Below the pieces are notes generated by a model that worked only from the letters and a program-made list of their open reading frames with translations, was not told the origin of the DNA and did no database searches. The position numbers and the translations under genes are program-made. Shown in pieces: positions 9,591 to 18,699 of a DNA stretch of 64,000 nucleotides; the first letter of the stretch is position 1; each line of letters begins with the position of its first letter. The stretch lies in assembly GCF_015352955.1 (NCBI RefSeq), contig NZ_JACYOX010000008.1:62001-126000 (forward strand), written 5' to 3'. This DNA comes from Noviherbaspirillum soli. Lineage in GTDB: Bacteria; Pseudomonadota; Gammaproteobacteria; Burkholderiales; Burkholderiaceae_D.

Positions 9591-10523
9591 ATGAACCAAC
9601 TCGAACAGCTCAAGCAATACACCACCATCGTTGCCGACACGGGCGACTTCCAGTCCATCGAGGCCTATTCGCCGCAAGACGCCACCACCAACCCGTCGCT
9701 GATCCTGAAGGCGGTGCAGAAGGATGAATACCGTCCGCTGCTGGAGCAGGCCGCACGCGACTTCAATGGCAAGGGAGCGGGCCACATCATCGACCAGCTG
9801 CTGGTGGCGTTCGGCCGGCGCATCCTCGATATCATTCCGGGCCGCGTCTCCACCGAGGTCGACGCCCGGCTGTCGTTCGACACCGAAGCCACCATCGCTA
9901 AGGGCCGCGAGCTGATCGCGCTGTACGAAGCCGCCGGCGTTTCGCGCGAGCGGGTGCTGATCAAGATCGCCTCCACGTGGGAAGGCATCCGCGCCGCCGA
10001 GGCGCTGGAGCGCGACGGCATCCGCTGCAACATGACGCTGCTGTTCTCGCTGCCGCAGGCGGTGGCCTGCGCCGACGCCGGCGCCCAGCTGATTTCTCCC
10101 TTCGTCGGCCGCATCTACGACTGGTACAAGAAATCCACCGGCCACGAATACAGCGGCGCCGACGATCCCGGCGTGCAGTCGGTGCAGCGCATCTACAACT
10201 ACTACCGCAAGTTCGGCCACAAGACCGAAGTCATGGGCGCGAGCTTCCGCAACATCTCGCAGATCGTCGAGCTGGCCGGCTGCGACCTCCTGACCATCAG
10301 CCCGGAACTGCTGCAGAAGCTGGCCGACGGCACCGCGCCGGTGACCAGGAAGCTCAGCCCGGATGCGGCCCGCGACAGCGACCTGCAAAAGCTCAACCTG
10401 GATGAGAAGTCCTTCCGCTTCCAGCTCAATGAAGACGCGATGGCAACCGAGAAGCTGGCCGAAGGCATACGCCAGTTCTGCGCCGACGCGGTGAAGCTGG
10501 AAGGCCTGATCGCGGCGCTGTAA
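9591..10523 (+). CDS. tal: Transaldolase
   Basis: Transfers a dihydroxyacetone unit between sedoheptulose 7-phosphate and glyceraldehyde 3-phosphate in the non-oxidative pentose phosphate pathway. The ATG at 9591 gives 310 residues, the size of the classical TalB class, beginning [20 protein letters not shown] with the conserved Asp at 16. The Schiff-base Lys is Lys125 in [12 protein letters not shown]. An upstream in-frame ATG at 9528 adds 21 unlikely residues. It lies 87 bases after hexR on the same strand and may share its transcript. A strong terminator follows. Confidence 0.94.
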   Translation: MNQLEQLKQYTTIVADTGDFQSIEAYSPQDATTNPSLILKAVQKDEYRPLLEQAARDFNGKGAGHIIDQLLVAFGRRILDIIPGRVSTEVDARLSFDTEATIAKGRELIALYEAAGVSRERVLIKIASTWEGIRAAEALERDGIRCNMTLLFSLPQAVACADAGAQLISPFVGRIYDWYKKSTGHEYSGADDPGVQSVQRIYNYYRKFGHKTEVMGASFRNISQIVELAGCDLLTISPELLQKLADGTAPVTRKLSPDAARDSDLQKLNLDEKSFRFQLNEDAMATEKLAEGIRQFCADAVKLEGLIAAL

Positions 10524-10551
10524 GCAAACACGGCGCCGCGACGGCGGCGCC

Positions 10552-10589
10552 ATGAAAAACGGGCGGCCAGAAGGCCGCCCGTTTTTCAT
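10552..10589. terminator. Bidirectional terminator between tal and alaS
   Basis: A perfect 17-bp inverted repeat (10552-10568 with 10573-10589) with a 4-base loop. The stem is GC-rich inside (GGGCGGCC/GGCCGCCC) and ends in A5 on one side and T5 on the other, so it works in both directions for the converging tal and alaS genes. Confidence 0.93.
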
Positions 10590-10602
10590 TCTGCAACAGG
10601 CC

Positions 10603-13224
10603 TCATGCCCGTTCGCGCACCCAGCCGGCCACGCCTTCCAGCGCCCGCGGCAAGCCGCTCGGGTCGGTGCCGCCGGCCTGCGCCATGTCGGGCCGGCCGC
10701 CGCCCTTGCCGCCCACCTGCTGGGCCACGAAGTTCACCAGCTCGCCGGCCTTGACCTTGCCGGTGGCATCGGGCGTCACGCCCGCGATCAGGCTGACCTT
10801 GCCGTCATTGACCGCCGCCAGCACGATGGCGGCCGACTTGAGCTTGTCCTTCAACTTGTCCATCGTGCTGCGCAGCGCGGCGACGTCGGCGCCGTCCAGC
10901 GTGGCCGCCAGCACTTTCAGGCCATTGATGTCAACCGCCTGGCCCACCAGCTCGTCGCCCTTGCTGGCCGCGGCCTTGGCCTTCATCGCGTTCAGTTCGC
11001 GTTCCAGGCTGCGCACCTGGTCCTGCACCTGCTGGATGCGGGCAGCCAGTTCGTCCGGCTGCGCCTTCAGCGCGGCAGCCGCCTCGCTGACCTGCGACGA
11101 CAGCTTCTGCACCAGCGCCAGCGCGTTGTCGCCGGTGACGGCTTCCACGCGGCGGATGCCCGAGGCCACGCCGCCTTCGGAGACGATCTTGAACAGGCCG
11201 ATGTCGCCGGTGCGGGTGACATGGGTGCCGCCGCACAGTTCGCGCGAGGAGCCTATGCCCAGCACCCGCACCTCATCGCCATACTTCTCGCCGAACAGCG
11301 CCATCGCGCCATGGGAAATGGCGTCGTCGTAGGGCATGTGCTTCGCTTCGGTCGCGTGGTTTTCCAGGATCTCGTGGTTGACGATGGCTTCGACGCGGCG
11401 GATCTCGTCCTGCGTCAGCGGCGCATTGTGGCTGAAGTCGAAGCGGGTCTTGTCGGCGTCGACCAGCGAGCCCTTCTGCGACACATGGCCGCCCAGCACC
11501 ATGCGCAGCGCCTTGTGCATCAGGTGGGTGGCCGAGTGGTTGCGCATGGTCTGCGCGCGGTGGCGCGCATCCACCCTGGCGTCGAGCACATCGCCGACCG
11601 CCAGCGTGCCCGATTCCAGCACGCCATGGTGGCCATGCACGTCCGGCTGCAGCTTCTTCGTGTCCTGCACCCGGAACGCGCCGGCTTCCGATTCCAGCGT
11701 GCCGATGTCGCCGGCCTGGCCGCCGGACTCGGCGTAGAACGGCGTGCTGTCCAGCACCACGATCGCTTCCTGGCCAGCCTCGATCTTCTCCACCGCCGCG
11801 CCATTGACGTACAGCGCCAGCACCTCGCCTTCCTGCTGCAGGGTGTCGTAGCCGACGAAGCGGGTTTTCGGGCCGCTGTACTCGACCGAGGTCGCCATCT
11901 CGAACTTGCCGGCCGCGCGCGCGGTCGACTTCTGGTGCGCCATCGCGGCCTGGAAACCTTCTTCATCCAGCGTGACGTCGCGCTCGCGGCAGATGTCGGC
12001 GGTCAGGTCCAGCGGGAAGCCGTAGGTGTCGTACAGCGTGAAGGCGGTCTTGCCGTCCAGGTGGGCCGGGTCTTTCGCCAGCGCCGCTTCCAGGATCTTC
12101 ATGCCGTTTTCCAGCGTCTCGCCGAAGCGCTCTTCCTCGACCTTCAGCGCCTGCTCGACGCGGGCGGCGGCTTCCTTCAGCTCCGGATAGGCATTGCCCA
12201 TCTCCTGCACAAGGTCCGGCACCAGGCGGTGGAAGAACGGCTTGGTCTGGCCCAGCTTGTGGCCATGGCGCAGCGCGCGGCGGATGATACGGCGCAGCAC
12301 ATAGCCGCGGCCCTCGCTGGACGGAATCACGCCGTCGACGATCAGGAAGGCGCAGGCACGGATATGGTCGGCGATCACGCGCAGCGAATTGTTGGCCAGA
12401 TCCGTGGTATTGGTTTCGCGGGCGGCGGCGGCGATCAGGCGGGCGAACAGGTCGATCTCATAGTTGCTGTGCACATGCTGCAGCACCGCGGCCAGGCGCT
12501 CCAGGCCCATGCCGGTATCGACGCAGGGCGCCGGCAGCGGCGTCAGCGTGGCCACGCCGTTGGCGTCGATCTGCCGGTCGAACTGCATGAACACGTTGTT
12601 CCAGATCTCGATATAGCGGTCGCCGTCCTGCTCCGGGCTGCCCGGCGGGCCGCCCCAGACGTCCGGGCCATGGTCGTAGAAGATCTCGGAGCACGGACCG
12701 CAGGGGCCGGTGTCGGCCATCTGCCAGAAATTGTCGGACGCATACGGCGCGCCCTTGTTGTCCCCGATGCGCACCACGCGCTCGGCCGGCAGGCCGATCA
12801 CATTGACCCAGATGTCGAAGGCTTCGTCGTCGGTTTCATAGACGGTGGCCCACAGCTTTTCCGGCGGCAGGCCGTAGACCGTGGTCAGCAGCTCCCAGGC
12901 CCAGACCAGCGCGTCGCGCTTGAAGTAGTCGCCGAAGGACCAGTTGCCCAGCATCTCGAAGAAGGTATGGTGGCGCGCGGTGTAGCCGACGTTTTCCAGG
13001 TCATTGTGCTTGCCGCCGGCGCGCAGGCAGCGCTGCACCGAGGCGGCCCGCACGTAGTTGCGCTTGTCGGTGCCGAGGAACACGTCCTTGAACTGCACCA
13101 TGCCGGAGTTGGTGAACAACAGCGTCGGGTCGTTGCCCGGCACCAGGCTGGACGAACGGACGACGGTGTGGCCTTTGGATTCGAAAAACTTGAGGAATTT
13201 ATCGCGTATATCGGACGAGTTCAT
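10603..13224 (-). CDS. alaS: Alanyl-tRNA synthetase
   Basis: Class II synthetase that charges tRNA-Ala. The start is the ATG at 13224 ([19 protein letters not shown]), giving 873 residues, as in E. coli (876); in-frame codons further upstream do not resemble the family. It has the N-terminal aminoacylation core ([15 protein letters not shown]), the editing domain zinc-site motifs [12 protein letters not shown] and CGGTHV (near 560-665), and a C-terminal C-Ala domain with the glycine-rich [16 protein letters not shown]. It is a stand-alone gene ended by the terminator at 10552-10589. Confidence 0.97.
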   Translation of the reverse strand: MNSSDIRDKFLKFFESKGHTVVRSSSLVPGNDPTLLFTNSGMVQFKDVFLGTDKRNYVRAASVQRCLRAGGKHNDLENVGYTARHHTFFEMLGNWSFGDYFKRDALVWAWELLTTVYGLPPEKLWATVYETDDEAFDIWVNVIGLPAERVVRIGDNKGAPYASDNFWQMADTGPCGPCSEIFYDHGPDVWGGPPGSPEQDGDRYIEIWNNVFMQFDRQIDANGVATLTPLPAPCVDTGMGLERLAAVLQHVHSNYEIDLFARLIAAAARETNTTDLANNSLRVIADHIRACAFLIVDGVIPSSEGRGYVLRRIIRRALRHGHKLGQTKPFFHRLVPDLVQEMGNAYPELKEAAARVEQALKVEEERFGETLENGMKILEAALAKDPAHLDGKTAFTLYDTYGFPLDLTADICRERDVTLDEEGFQAAMAHQKSTARAAGKFEMATSVEYSGPKTRFVGYDTLQQEGEVLALYVNGAAVEKIEAGQEAIVVLDSTPFYAESGGQAGDIGTLESEAGAFRVQDTKKLQPDVHGHHGVLESGTLAVGDVLDARVDARHRAQTMRNHSATHLMHKALRMVLGGHVSQKGSLVDADKTRFDFSHNAPLTQDEIRRVEAIVNHEILENHATEAKHMPYDDAISHGAMALFGEKYGDEVRVLGIGSSRELCGGTHVTRTGDIGLFKIVSEGGVASGIRRVEAVTGDNALALVQKLSSQVSEAAAALKAQPDELAARIQQVQDQVRSLERELNAMKAKAAASKGDELVGQAVDINGLKVLAATLDGADVAALRSTMDKLKDKLKSAAIVLAAVNDGKVSLIAGVTPDATGKVKAGELVNFVAQQVGGKGGGRPDMAQAGGTDPSGLPRALEGVAGWVRERA

Positions 13225-13803
13225 GGTCTGGGCGCAGTAGGGGCATATTGCAAACGGCTGATTATACGGGATACGGGATGGGCGGGAATTGGTAAGCGCC
13301 AGAGGCGGCCGTGGCTGGTAGCAAACGCATGGCGTAAGCAAGAGCAACACCGATTTCCACGCTGGAAACACGACTGACAATTATCTCCAGTTGACCAGAT
13401 CGGTGTCACTAACCGAACCCTTCATCCCAACGGTATCGCTTGCGGCAACGATTCCAGAAGCTGCTTAGCGGAAATAATTGGTCCGACGGCTTAAAACGCA
13501 ATGGCAGAACGCGAATCAGAAAATGGCCATCCTGCTGATGCGGGCAATACTGATTGAGACCATTACGCAGGTGCGAATGCAACTGTAGAAGTGCCTGCAC
13601 TGCATTTGAAAACAATAGATGGCATTAAAGGAGCATCTGTGGACTCAAGAGAGCCGATCAACATAAATATGATTTACCACACCTGCACATCAATGATAAG
13701 AAATCGGCACCACCCAAACCCTGGATTTCCTGTACAACATTTTTAAATGATTCCATTACACGGTGAAGCCGGACATTGGCACGTGAAGCGCATACCAGGT
13801 TTT
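13225..13803. other. AT-richer intergenic stretch with possible gene debris
   Basis: No convincing intact gene. On the minus strand two short frames (13658-13849, 64 codons; 13409-13615, TTG start, 68 codons) lie downstream of the ORF at 13804-14079. They share one reading frame that differs from that ORF, and two in-frame stops (13658-13660 and 13625-13627) separate them. Base composition is clearly less GC-rich than the flanking genes. This could be the decayed remainder of a longer gene or simply non-coding DNA. I recognise no family. Confidence 0.35.
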
Positions 13804-14079
13804 TCATTTTGCGAAAAACGATGTCAACACAAAGCGATACGCCAACCATAGAAGCATTTCTTTTTCGGATTCAGGTTCCAGCTGTGAGCAAGCGCCTGTT
13901 TGTGCGACCGAAAAATCCGCGCACCTCTCAAGTGGATTCCAGTTCAAAAGCTCGGACAGATTTCCTGGGTCAAAAACGTTTGGTTTTCGGGGCGCTTCCG
14001 CTTCCTCATGCGATGCTTTACTTTCAAAATAAAAATTTTCCATTGCCCGGCCTGGTGAAGGTGGGGTTGAGCTATTCAT
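13804..14079 (-). CDS. Small hypothetical protein, 91 residues
   Basis: Not recognised. The ATG at 14079 is preceded by a near-ideal GGAGG 7-8 bases upstream, which is the main evidence that this ORF is translated. The predicted protein is Ser/Pro-rich at the N-terminus (MNSSTPPSPGRAMENF), hydrophilic, with two cysteines and a short hydrophobic end. It has no clear domain or signal peptide. Composition is AT-richer than its neighbours, which suggests recent acquisition. It may be the N-terminal part of a longer frameshifted gene, since minus-strand coding-like sequence continues in another frame toward 13658. A 7-bp inverted repeat sits just upstream of the ribosome site. Confidence 0.4.
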   Translation of the reverse strand: MNSSTPPSPGRAMENFYFESKASHEEAEAPRKPNVFDPGNLSELLNWNPLERCADFSVAQTGACSQLEPESEKEMLLWLAYRFVLTSFFAK

Positions 14080-14452
14080 GGCGTTTCCTCCGTTAAATGC
14101 TATTCATTTAATGACCAACACAACAGAACCATCCTGACTTAATAACTGCCGTGGTTGAAAAATTTCTAATTGAGTCCCGTATGCATTGCTTGCGGTGGCT
14201 CTTCGCATTCCCAAAAATGCGATGGATTGGTTAACCGAATCCACAAGACTGTTCCACAAGAGGGAGCATTAAAATTGGCATGACAAAAACGCGTTTAACA
14301 AATTGCTGGTCAGTTTCTGCTAAAAAATGCATCGCGCATCGCAAAGAAGGTAAGGGCCTTGCCCCCAGTCTGAAATTATCTGCCCTGCTGCATTTTCTTT
14401 TCCCTTGCCCTACACTGCCAACCACCTTGAAAAACCGCAGGAGACAGTAAAC
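14080..14452. other. Intergenic region with a 7-bp inverted repeat
   Basis: No gene seen. Next to the ribosome site of the small minus-strand ORF lies the repeat TTAAATG-CTATT-CATTTAA (14093-14111), an operator-like palindrome. The rest should hold the promoter of the CoA-transferase at 14453, but I cannot point to a convincing -35/-10 pair. Confidence 0.4.
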
Positions 14453-15691
14453 ATGACCCCGACCCCCAACAAGACCGCGCTCGGCCATATCCGCGTGCTG
14501 GACCTGACCCGCGTGCTGGCCGGTCCGTGGTGTGCCCAGAACCTGGCCGACCTCGGCGCGGACGTCATCAAGGTCGAGCGCCCCGGCGCCGGCGACGATA
14601 CCCGGTCCTGGGGACCGCCCTACCTGAAGGATCAGGAAGGCCAGGACACCACCGAAGCCGCCTATTACCTCGCCGCCAACCGCGGCAAGCGCTCGATCAC
14701 GCTGGATATTTCCAGTGCGGAAGGCCAGCAGATCGTGCGCGAACTGGTGCGGCATTGCGACGTGGTGCTGGAAAACTACAAGGTCGGGCAACTGAAGAAA
14801 TACGGCCTGGACTATGACTCCCTGCGCGCGGTGAAGCCCGACCTGATCTTTTGCTCCGTGACCGGCTTCGGCCAGGACGGTCCTTATTCGCACCGGCCGG
14901 GCTATGACTTCATCATCCAGGGCATGGGCGGCTTCATGTCCATCACCGGCGAGCGCGACGACCTGCCCGGCGGCGGTCCGCAAAAGGCCGGCGTGGCGAT
15001 CTCCGACCTGATGACCGGGATGTACGCCACCATTGCGGTAATGGCCGCCCTTACCCACCGCGACCGCACCGGCGAAGGCCAGGCGATCGACATGGCGCTG
15101 CTGGACGTGCAGGTGGCGATGATGGCCAACATGGCGACCAATTTCCTCTCTAGCGGCAATCCTCCGGTGCGCTGGGGCAATGCCCATCCGAACATCGTGC
15201 CCTACCAGACCTTCGCCACTGCCGACGGCCACATCATCGTTGCGGTGGGCAATGACGGCCAGTACCGCAAGTTCGTCGCCGCCGGCGGCCGGCCGGATCT
15301 CGCCGAGGATACACGCTTTGCGACCAACCCCGAGCGGGTGCGCAACCGCGACCTGCTGGTGCCGCTCCTGGCCCACATGGTGAAGCAGAGGACCAAGCAG
15401 GAATGGATCGACCTGCTGGAACAGGCCGGCGTGCCGTGCGGCCCGATCAACCGGCTCGATGAAGTGTTCGACAATCCGCAGGTGCAGGCGCGCGGCATGA
15501 AGGTGGCGCTGCCGCATCCGACCGCCGGCCAGGTGAACCTGGTCAGGAGCCCGATGAAGATGTCGGCCACGCCGCCGCGGCATGACGCGCCGCCGCCGCT
15601 GCTGGGCCAGCATACCGGCGAAGTGCTGTCGGAACTGCTGGGCCATAGCGAGGAGGAGATCGCGGCGCTGCGGGCAAAGGGCGTGCTCTGA
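14453..15691 (+). CDS. Class III CoA-transferase (CaiB/BaiF family)
   Basis: A 412-residue family III CoA-transferase, which moves CoA between carboxylic acids through an aspartyl-CoA intermediate. The ATG at 14453 has a GGAGA ribosome site; an in-frame upstream ATG (14405) lacks one. The N-terminus (IRVLDLTRVLAGPWCAQNLA, then DVIKVERPGAGDD) and the RPGYDF and GQAIDMALLD segments are typical. Asp218 in MALLDVQ appears to be the catalytic aspartate (Asp169 in formyl-CoA transferase). The substrate cannot be named: this group includes succinyl-CoA:dicarboxylate enzymes that use glutarate, mesaconate or oxalate. There are no pathway neighbours to help. Confidence 0.85.
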   Translation: MTPTPNKTALGHIRVLDLTRVLAGPWCAQNLADLGADVIKVERPGAGDDTRSWGPPYLKDQEGQDTTEAAYYLAANRGKRSITLDISSAEGQQIVRELVRHCDVVLENYKVGQLKKYGLDYDSLRAVKPDLIFCSVTGFGQDGPYSHRPGYDFIIQGMGGFMSITGERDDLPGGGPQKAGVAISDLMTGMYATIAVMAALTHRDRTGEGQAIDMALLDVQVAMMANMATNFLSSGNPPVRWGNAHPNIVPYQTFATADGHIIVAVGNDGQYRKFVAAGGRPDLAEDTRFATNPERVRNRDLLVPLLAHMVKQRTKQEWIDLLEQAGVPCGPINRLDEVFDNPQVQARGMKVALPHPTAGQVNLVRSPMKMSATPPRHDAPPPLLGQHTGEVLSELLGHSEEEIAALRAKGVL

Positions 15692-15816
15692 GCAGCCGTC
15701 GGTCGCCGCCTGCGGCAATTGGCGGCGCCGCTTGCGCATTTCGTCGCAATGCGCTCGTAGCGGGCGGCGGGTTTCCGGAGAATGGCTTCATCGCCACCCC
15801 TTTCCGGAGAGCCGCC

Positions 15817-16206
15817 ATGACTGCCATGTCCTACACACCCATTATCCTGATCCACCTGGGCACCGCCTTGGCCGCAGTGGCGGTCGGCGCCGCCATGTTC
15901 CTGCAGAAAAAGGGAACGCCGCTGCACCGGCTTGCCGGCCGGCTCTGGATACTGCTGATGGCCGTGACCGCGCTGGTCTCCTTCGGCATCCGCAGCCATG
16001 GGCATTTTTCCTGGATACACCTGCTCTCCCTGCTCACGCTCTACGTCATCGGGCAGGCGGTATGGTCGATCCGCAGCCGCGACATTGCCCGCCATCGCCG
16101 CCTGGTCACCGGGGCCTATGCCGGCCTGGTGGTCGCCGGCGTGTTTACGCTGCTGCCGGGGCGCCGCCTGGGCGACCTGGTCTGGAATGCACTTCACCTG
16201 GTGTAA
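15817..16206 (+). CDS. DUF2306-type small membrane protein
   Basis: 129 residues, largely membrane-embedded, with about four hydrophobic helices (near 8-27, 43-58, 66-84 and 103-118). Conserved-looking features include LHRLAGRLWILLM and ARHRRLVTGAY, the pattern I associate with DUF2306. Function is unknown. A GGAGA ribosome site precedes the ATG. It ends 3 bases before the LytS-type kinase gene and so is probably co-transcribed with that two-component pair. Confidence 0.65.
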   Translation: MTAMSYTPIILIHLGTALAAVAVGAAMFLQKKGTPLHRLAGRLWILLMAVTALVSFGIRSHGHFSWIHLLSLLTLYVIGQAVWSIRSRDIARHRRLVTGAYAGLVVAGVFTLLPGRRLGDLVWNALHLV

Positions 16207-16209
16207 CGC

Positions 16210-17274
16210 ATGGACCATTCGCCAACGGCAAAAACCTGGGACACACGGCTTTCGGCACATCTGCTGATCGTCACGGCATTCAACCTGCTGTGCGCCCTCG
16301 TGATCACCCATGTGCTGCACCGCGGCGGCGGCTTTCTTGACAACCTGGTGTTTTCGCTGTGCATCGGCACCCTGGCCTGGCTGCTGATCGACGGCGGCCG
16401 CGTGCTGCTGTGGGGCGACGGCAAGCCGCCCGGCCTGCCTTTTTCCATCCTCGCCCTGCTATCGCTGCCTGCGGCGCAGATGGGCGGCAGCCTGCTGGCG
16501 GCGTGGCTGCTGGGCATGGCCGACCACCCGGTGCTGCCCACCCGCTCCGGCCACGCAGCCCAGATCCTGCTGTTTTCCGTGCTGGCCGGCCTGAGCGCCA
16601 CCTGGTTTTTCTGGAACCGGGGCAAGGTCGCCTACCTGCTGGCGCAGGCCGAAGCCGAGAAGGCCCGCGCGGCCGGCATCGAGCGGCAGGCCATGCAGGC
16701 GCAGCTGCAACTGCTGCAGGCCCAGATCGAGCCGCACATGCTGTTCAACACCCTGGCCAACCTGCAGGGCCTGATAGCCATCGACCCGCCGCGCGCCCAA
16801 CTCCTGCTGGACCAGCTGATCGAATACCTGCGCGCCACCCTGGGCAGTTCCCGCCTCGCCACCACCACGCTGGCCCAGGAATTCCGGCTGATGCAGGCCT
16901 ACCTGGGCCTCATGTCGGTGCGCATGGGCCAGCGCCTGGCTTATGCGCTGGACCTGCCCGCCGAACTGGCCGGGGTGGAAGTCGCGCCGATGCTGCTGCA
17001 GCCGCTGGTCGAAAACGCGATACACCACGGGCTGGAGCCCCGCATGGAAGGCGGCCGGATCGATGTCGGCGCAGCCCGGCATGGGGATCTGCTGGTGCTG
17101 ACCGTGCGCGATACCGGCATGGGCCTGGCAGCGCAGGCCGCGCCGGGCAACGGCCTGGCGCTACGCAATGTGCGCGAACGCCTGGCGGCGCTGTATGGCG
17201 ACGCCGCCAGCCTGACCCTGACGCCGAACCTGCCACGGGGCGCGATTGCCGAAATAAGGATGCCGCTACGATGA
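16210..17274 (+). CDS. LytS/YehU-type sensor histidine kinase
   Basis: 354 residues: four N-terminal transmembrane helices (about 17-37, 44-62, 77-101, 117-135), a short coiled linker, then the His_kinase (PF06580) domain with phospho-acceptor His176 in QAQIEPHMLFNTLANLQ and an ATPase domain with the N-box VENAIHHGLEPR and DTGMGLA. There is no separate extracellular domain, so the signal is probably sensed in or at the membrane. Its stop overlaps the start of the next gene (ATGA), the cognate LytTR response regulator. Confidence 0.9.
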   Translation: MDHSPTAKTWDTRLSAHLLIVTAFNLLCALVITHVLHRGGGFLDNLVFSLCIGTLAWLLIDGGRVLLWGDGKPPGLPFSILALLSLPAAQMGGSLLAAWLLGMADHPVLPTRSGHAAQILLFSVLAGLSATWFFWNRGKVAYLLAQAEAEKARAAGIERQAMQAQLQLLQAQIEPHMLFNTLANLQGLIAIDPPRAQLLLDQLIEYLRATLGSSRLATTTLAQEFRLMQAYLGLMSVRMGQRLAYALDLPAELAGVEVAPMLLQPLVENAIHHGLEPRMEGGRIDVGAARHGDLLVLTVRDTGMGLAAQAAPGNGLALRNVRERLAALYGDAASLTLTPNLPRGAIAEIRMPLR

Positions 17275-18065
17275 CTGCTGTGCGTGCCCTGATCGCGGAA
17301 GACGAACCCGTGCTGGCCCAGGCCCTGGCCCACACCCTGCAGAGGCTGTGGCCGGAACTGGCCATCGAAGCCATCGTGCAGAATGGGGTGCAGGCAGTGG
17401 AAAAGGCGCTGGCATTGCAGCCCGACCTGCTGTTTCTCGATATCCGGATGCCGGGCATGAGCGGCCTGCAGGCGGCCGAGGCGCTGGCCGAGGACTGGCC
17501 CGATGGCCGCGCCTTCCCGTTGGTCGTGTTCGTCACCGCCTATGACGACTATGCGCTGCAGGCCTTCGAGCAGGCGGCCGCCGACTATGTGCAGAAACCG
17601 GTATCGGACGCCCGCCTGGCCAAGACCGTGGCGCGGCTGCAGGCGCGCCTGGCCGCGCCAGCCGCGGGCGATGCGGCGCTGGAACAGGTGCTGCGGCAAT
17701 TGCGCGCGCTGGCGCCGCCCACCGCCGCGCAGCCGGCCGCCCGGCTGACCGTGATCCGGGCGGCGGTGGGCAACCAGGTTCGCATGATCCCGGTGCCGGA
17801 CGTAATCTATTTCGAGGCCACCGACAAGTATGTGAACGTGGTCACCGCCGACAGCCAGTCTTTAATTCGCCTGTCGCTGCGCGAGCTGCTGGACCAGCTC
17901 GACCCGGCGCAGTTTTGGCAGATCCATCGCGGCACAGTGGTCAATATCGGCCAGGTCACGGCGGCGGTGCGCGACGAGGCCGGCCGGCTGCGGCTGTCGC
18001 TGCGCGGCCGGACCGAAACCCTGGCGGTCAGCCGGGTCTTTGCGCATTTATTCCGGCAAATGTAG
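17271..18065 (+). CDS. LytR/AlgR-family response regulator
   Basis: 264 residues starting at the ATG that overlaps the kinase stop by 4 bases. The N-terminal receiver has the acidic pair (Glu10, Asp11), phospho-acceptor Asp57 in LLFLDIRMPGMSG and a Lys in VQKPVSD. The C-terminal LytTR DNA-binding domain (about 155-262) has the typical VIYFEATDKYVNV and FWQIHRGTVVNI segments. It is the likely partner of the preceding kinase. Targets are unknown. The gene also lies inside a much longer open frame, but that has no homologous content upstream of this start. Confidence 0.91.
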   Translation: MTAVRALIAEDEPVLAQALAHTLQRLWPELAIEAIVQNGVQAVEKALALQPDLLFLDIRMPGMSGLQAAEALAEDWPDGRAFPLVVFVTAYDDYALQAFEQAAADYVQKPVSDARLAKTVARLQARLAAPAAGDAALEQVLRQLRALAPPTAAQPAARLTVIRAAVGNQVRMIPVPDVIYFEATDKYVNVVTADSQSLIRLSLRELLDQLDPAQFWQIHRGTVVNIGQVTAAVRDEAGRLRLSLRGRTETLAVSRVFAHLFRQM

Positions 18066-18117
18066 CGCATGGCCTGCTCTGCTATGATCGACCGCTCCTT
18101 CCTGCGCCGGAGCCAGC

Positions 18118-18615
18118 ATGCTGAAAAACCTGGGTGTCATCGCGACCGTCTTCGTGGTCGGCCTGCCTGCGATCGTCCTGCTCGCCGGCCAGATGAACCT
18201 GCTGGCAGGCCGCCGCCCGGATGACCTGGGCGTACGCGACGGCCTGCTCAAGCCGCCGGTGGCCCGCTCCTGGAATTCCGTGTCCAGCCAGGCCGAACGC
18301 CATGAACACACCGACTACCATCTGATCGCGCCGCTGCGCTACAGCGGCGACGCCGGTGCCGCGTTCGCCCGCCTTGAACAGGTGGTCGCCGCCATGCCCG
18401 GCGCCACCGTGGTGGAGCGCCAGCCAGGCTACTTGTATGCGCAGTTCCAGACCCGGATGCTCAAATTTGTCGACGATGTCGAATTCCTGCTCGACGCGCC
18501 GGCCGGGGTGATCCACATGCGGTCCGCTTCCCGCCTGGGTCGCAAGGATTTTGGCGCCAACCGGCAGCGCCTGGAAACCGTCAGGCAGCGCTTCGACGCC
18601 GCAGCGCCACGCTGA
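18118..18615 (+). CDS. DUF1499 protein with N-terminal membrane anchor
   Basis: 165 residues. One hydrophobic helix near the N-terminus (about 5-25) could be a signal anchor; the rest matches the DUF1499 pattern (NSVSSQAE, then a mixed alpha/beta domain ending SRLGRKDFGANRQRLE). Function is unknown for the family. It follows the response regulator by 52 bases on the same strand and may be a separate unit. The start is the first ATG, with GGAGC upstream. Confidence 0.7.
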   Translation: MLKNLGVIATVFVVGLPAIVLLAGQMNLLAGRRPDDLGVRDGLLKPPVARSWNSVSSQAERHEHTDYHLIAPLRYSGDAGAAFARLEQVVAAMPGATVVERQPGYLYAQFQTRMLKFVDDVEFLLDAPAGVIHMRSASRLGRKDFGANRQRLETVRQRFDAAAPR

Positions 18616-18699
18616 AGCGCCCTCTTCCTGTCCGGGCTGGCACGGCCTGCTACGGTAAAATGCCGCCATCCACAATTTGCACGTCTTTCATCCGACTCC

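Noticed and set aside
10552-13377. A 941-codon open frame on the plus strand opposite alaS
   Set aside because: Shadow frame of alaS; composition is typical of antisense high-GC translation.
13409-13849. A decayed YopT/AvrPphB-like cysteine protease
   Set aside because: A faint likeness in GHFLIRV and the following FKPS segment was noticed, but the catalytic Cys and Asp motifs are not there.
16359-17270. A long open frame upstream of the LytTR regulator, in frame with it
   Set aside because: This part is an out-of-frame reading of the LytS-type kinase; the regulator starts at 17271.
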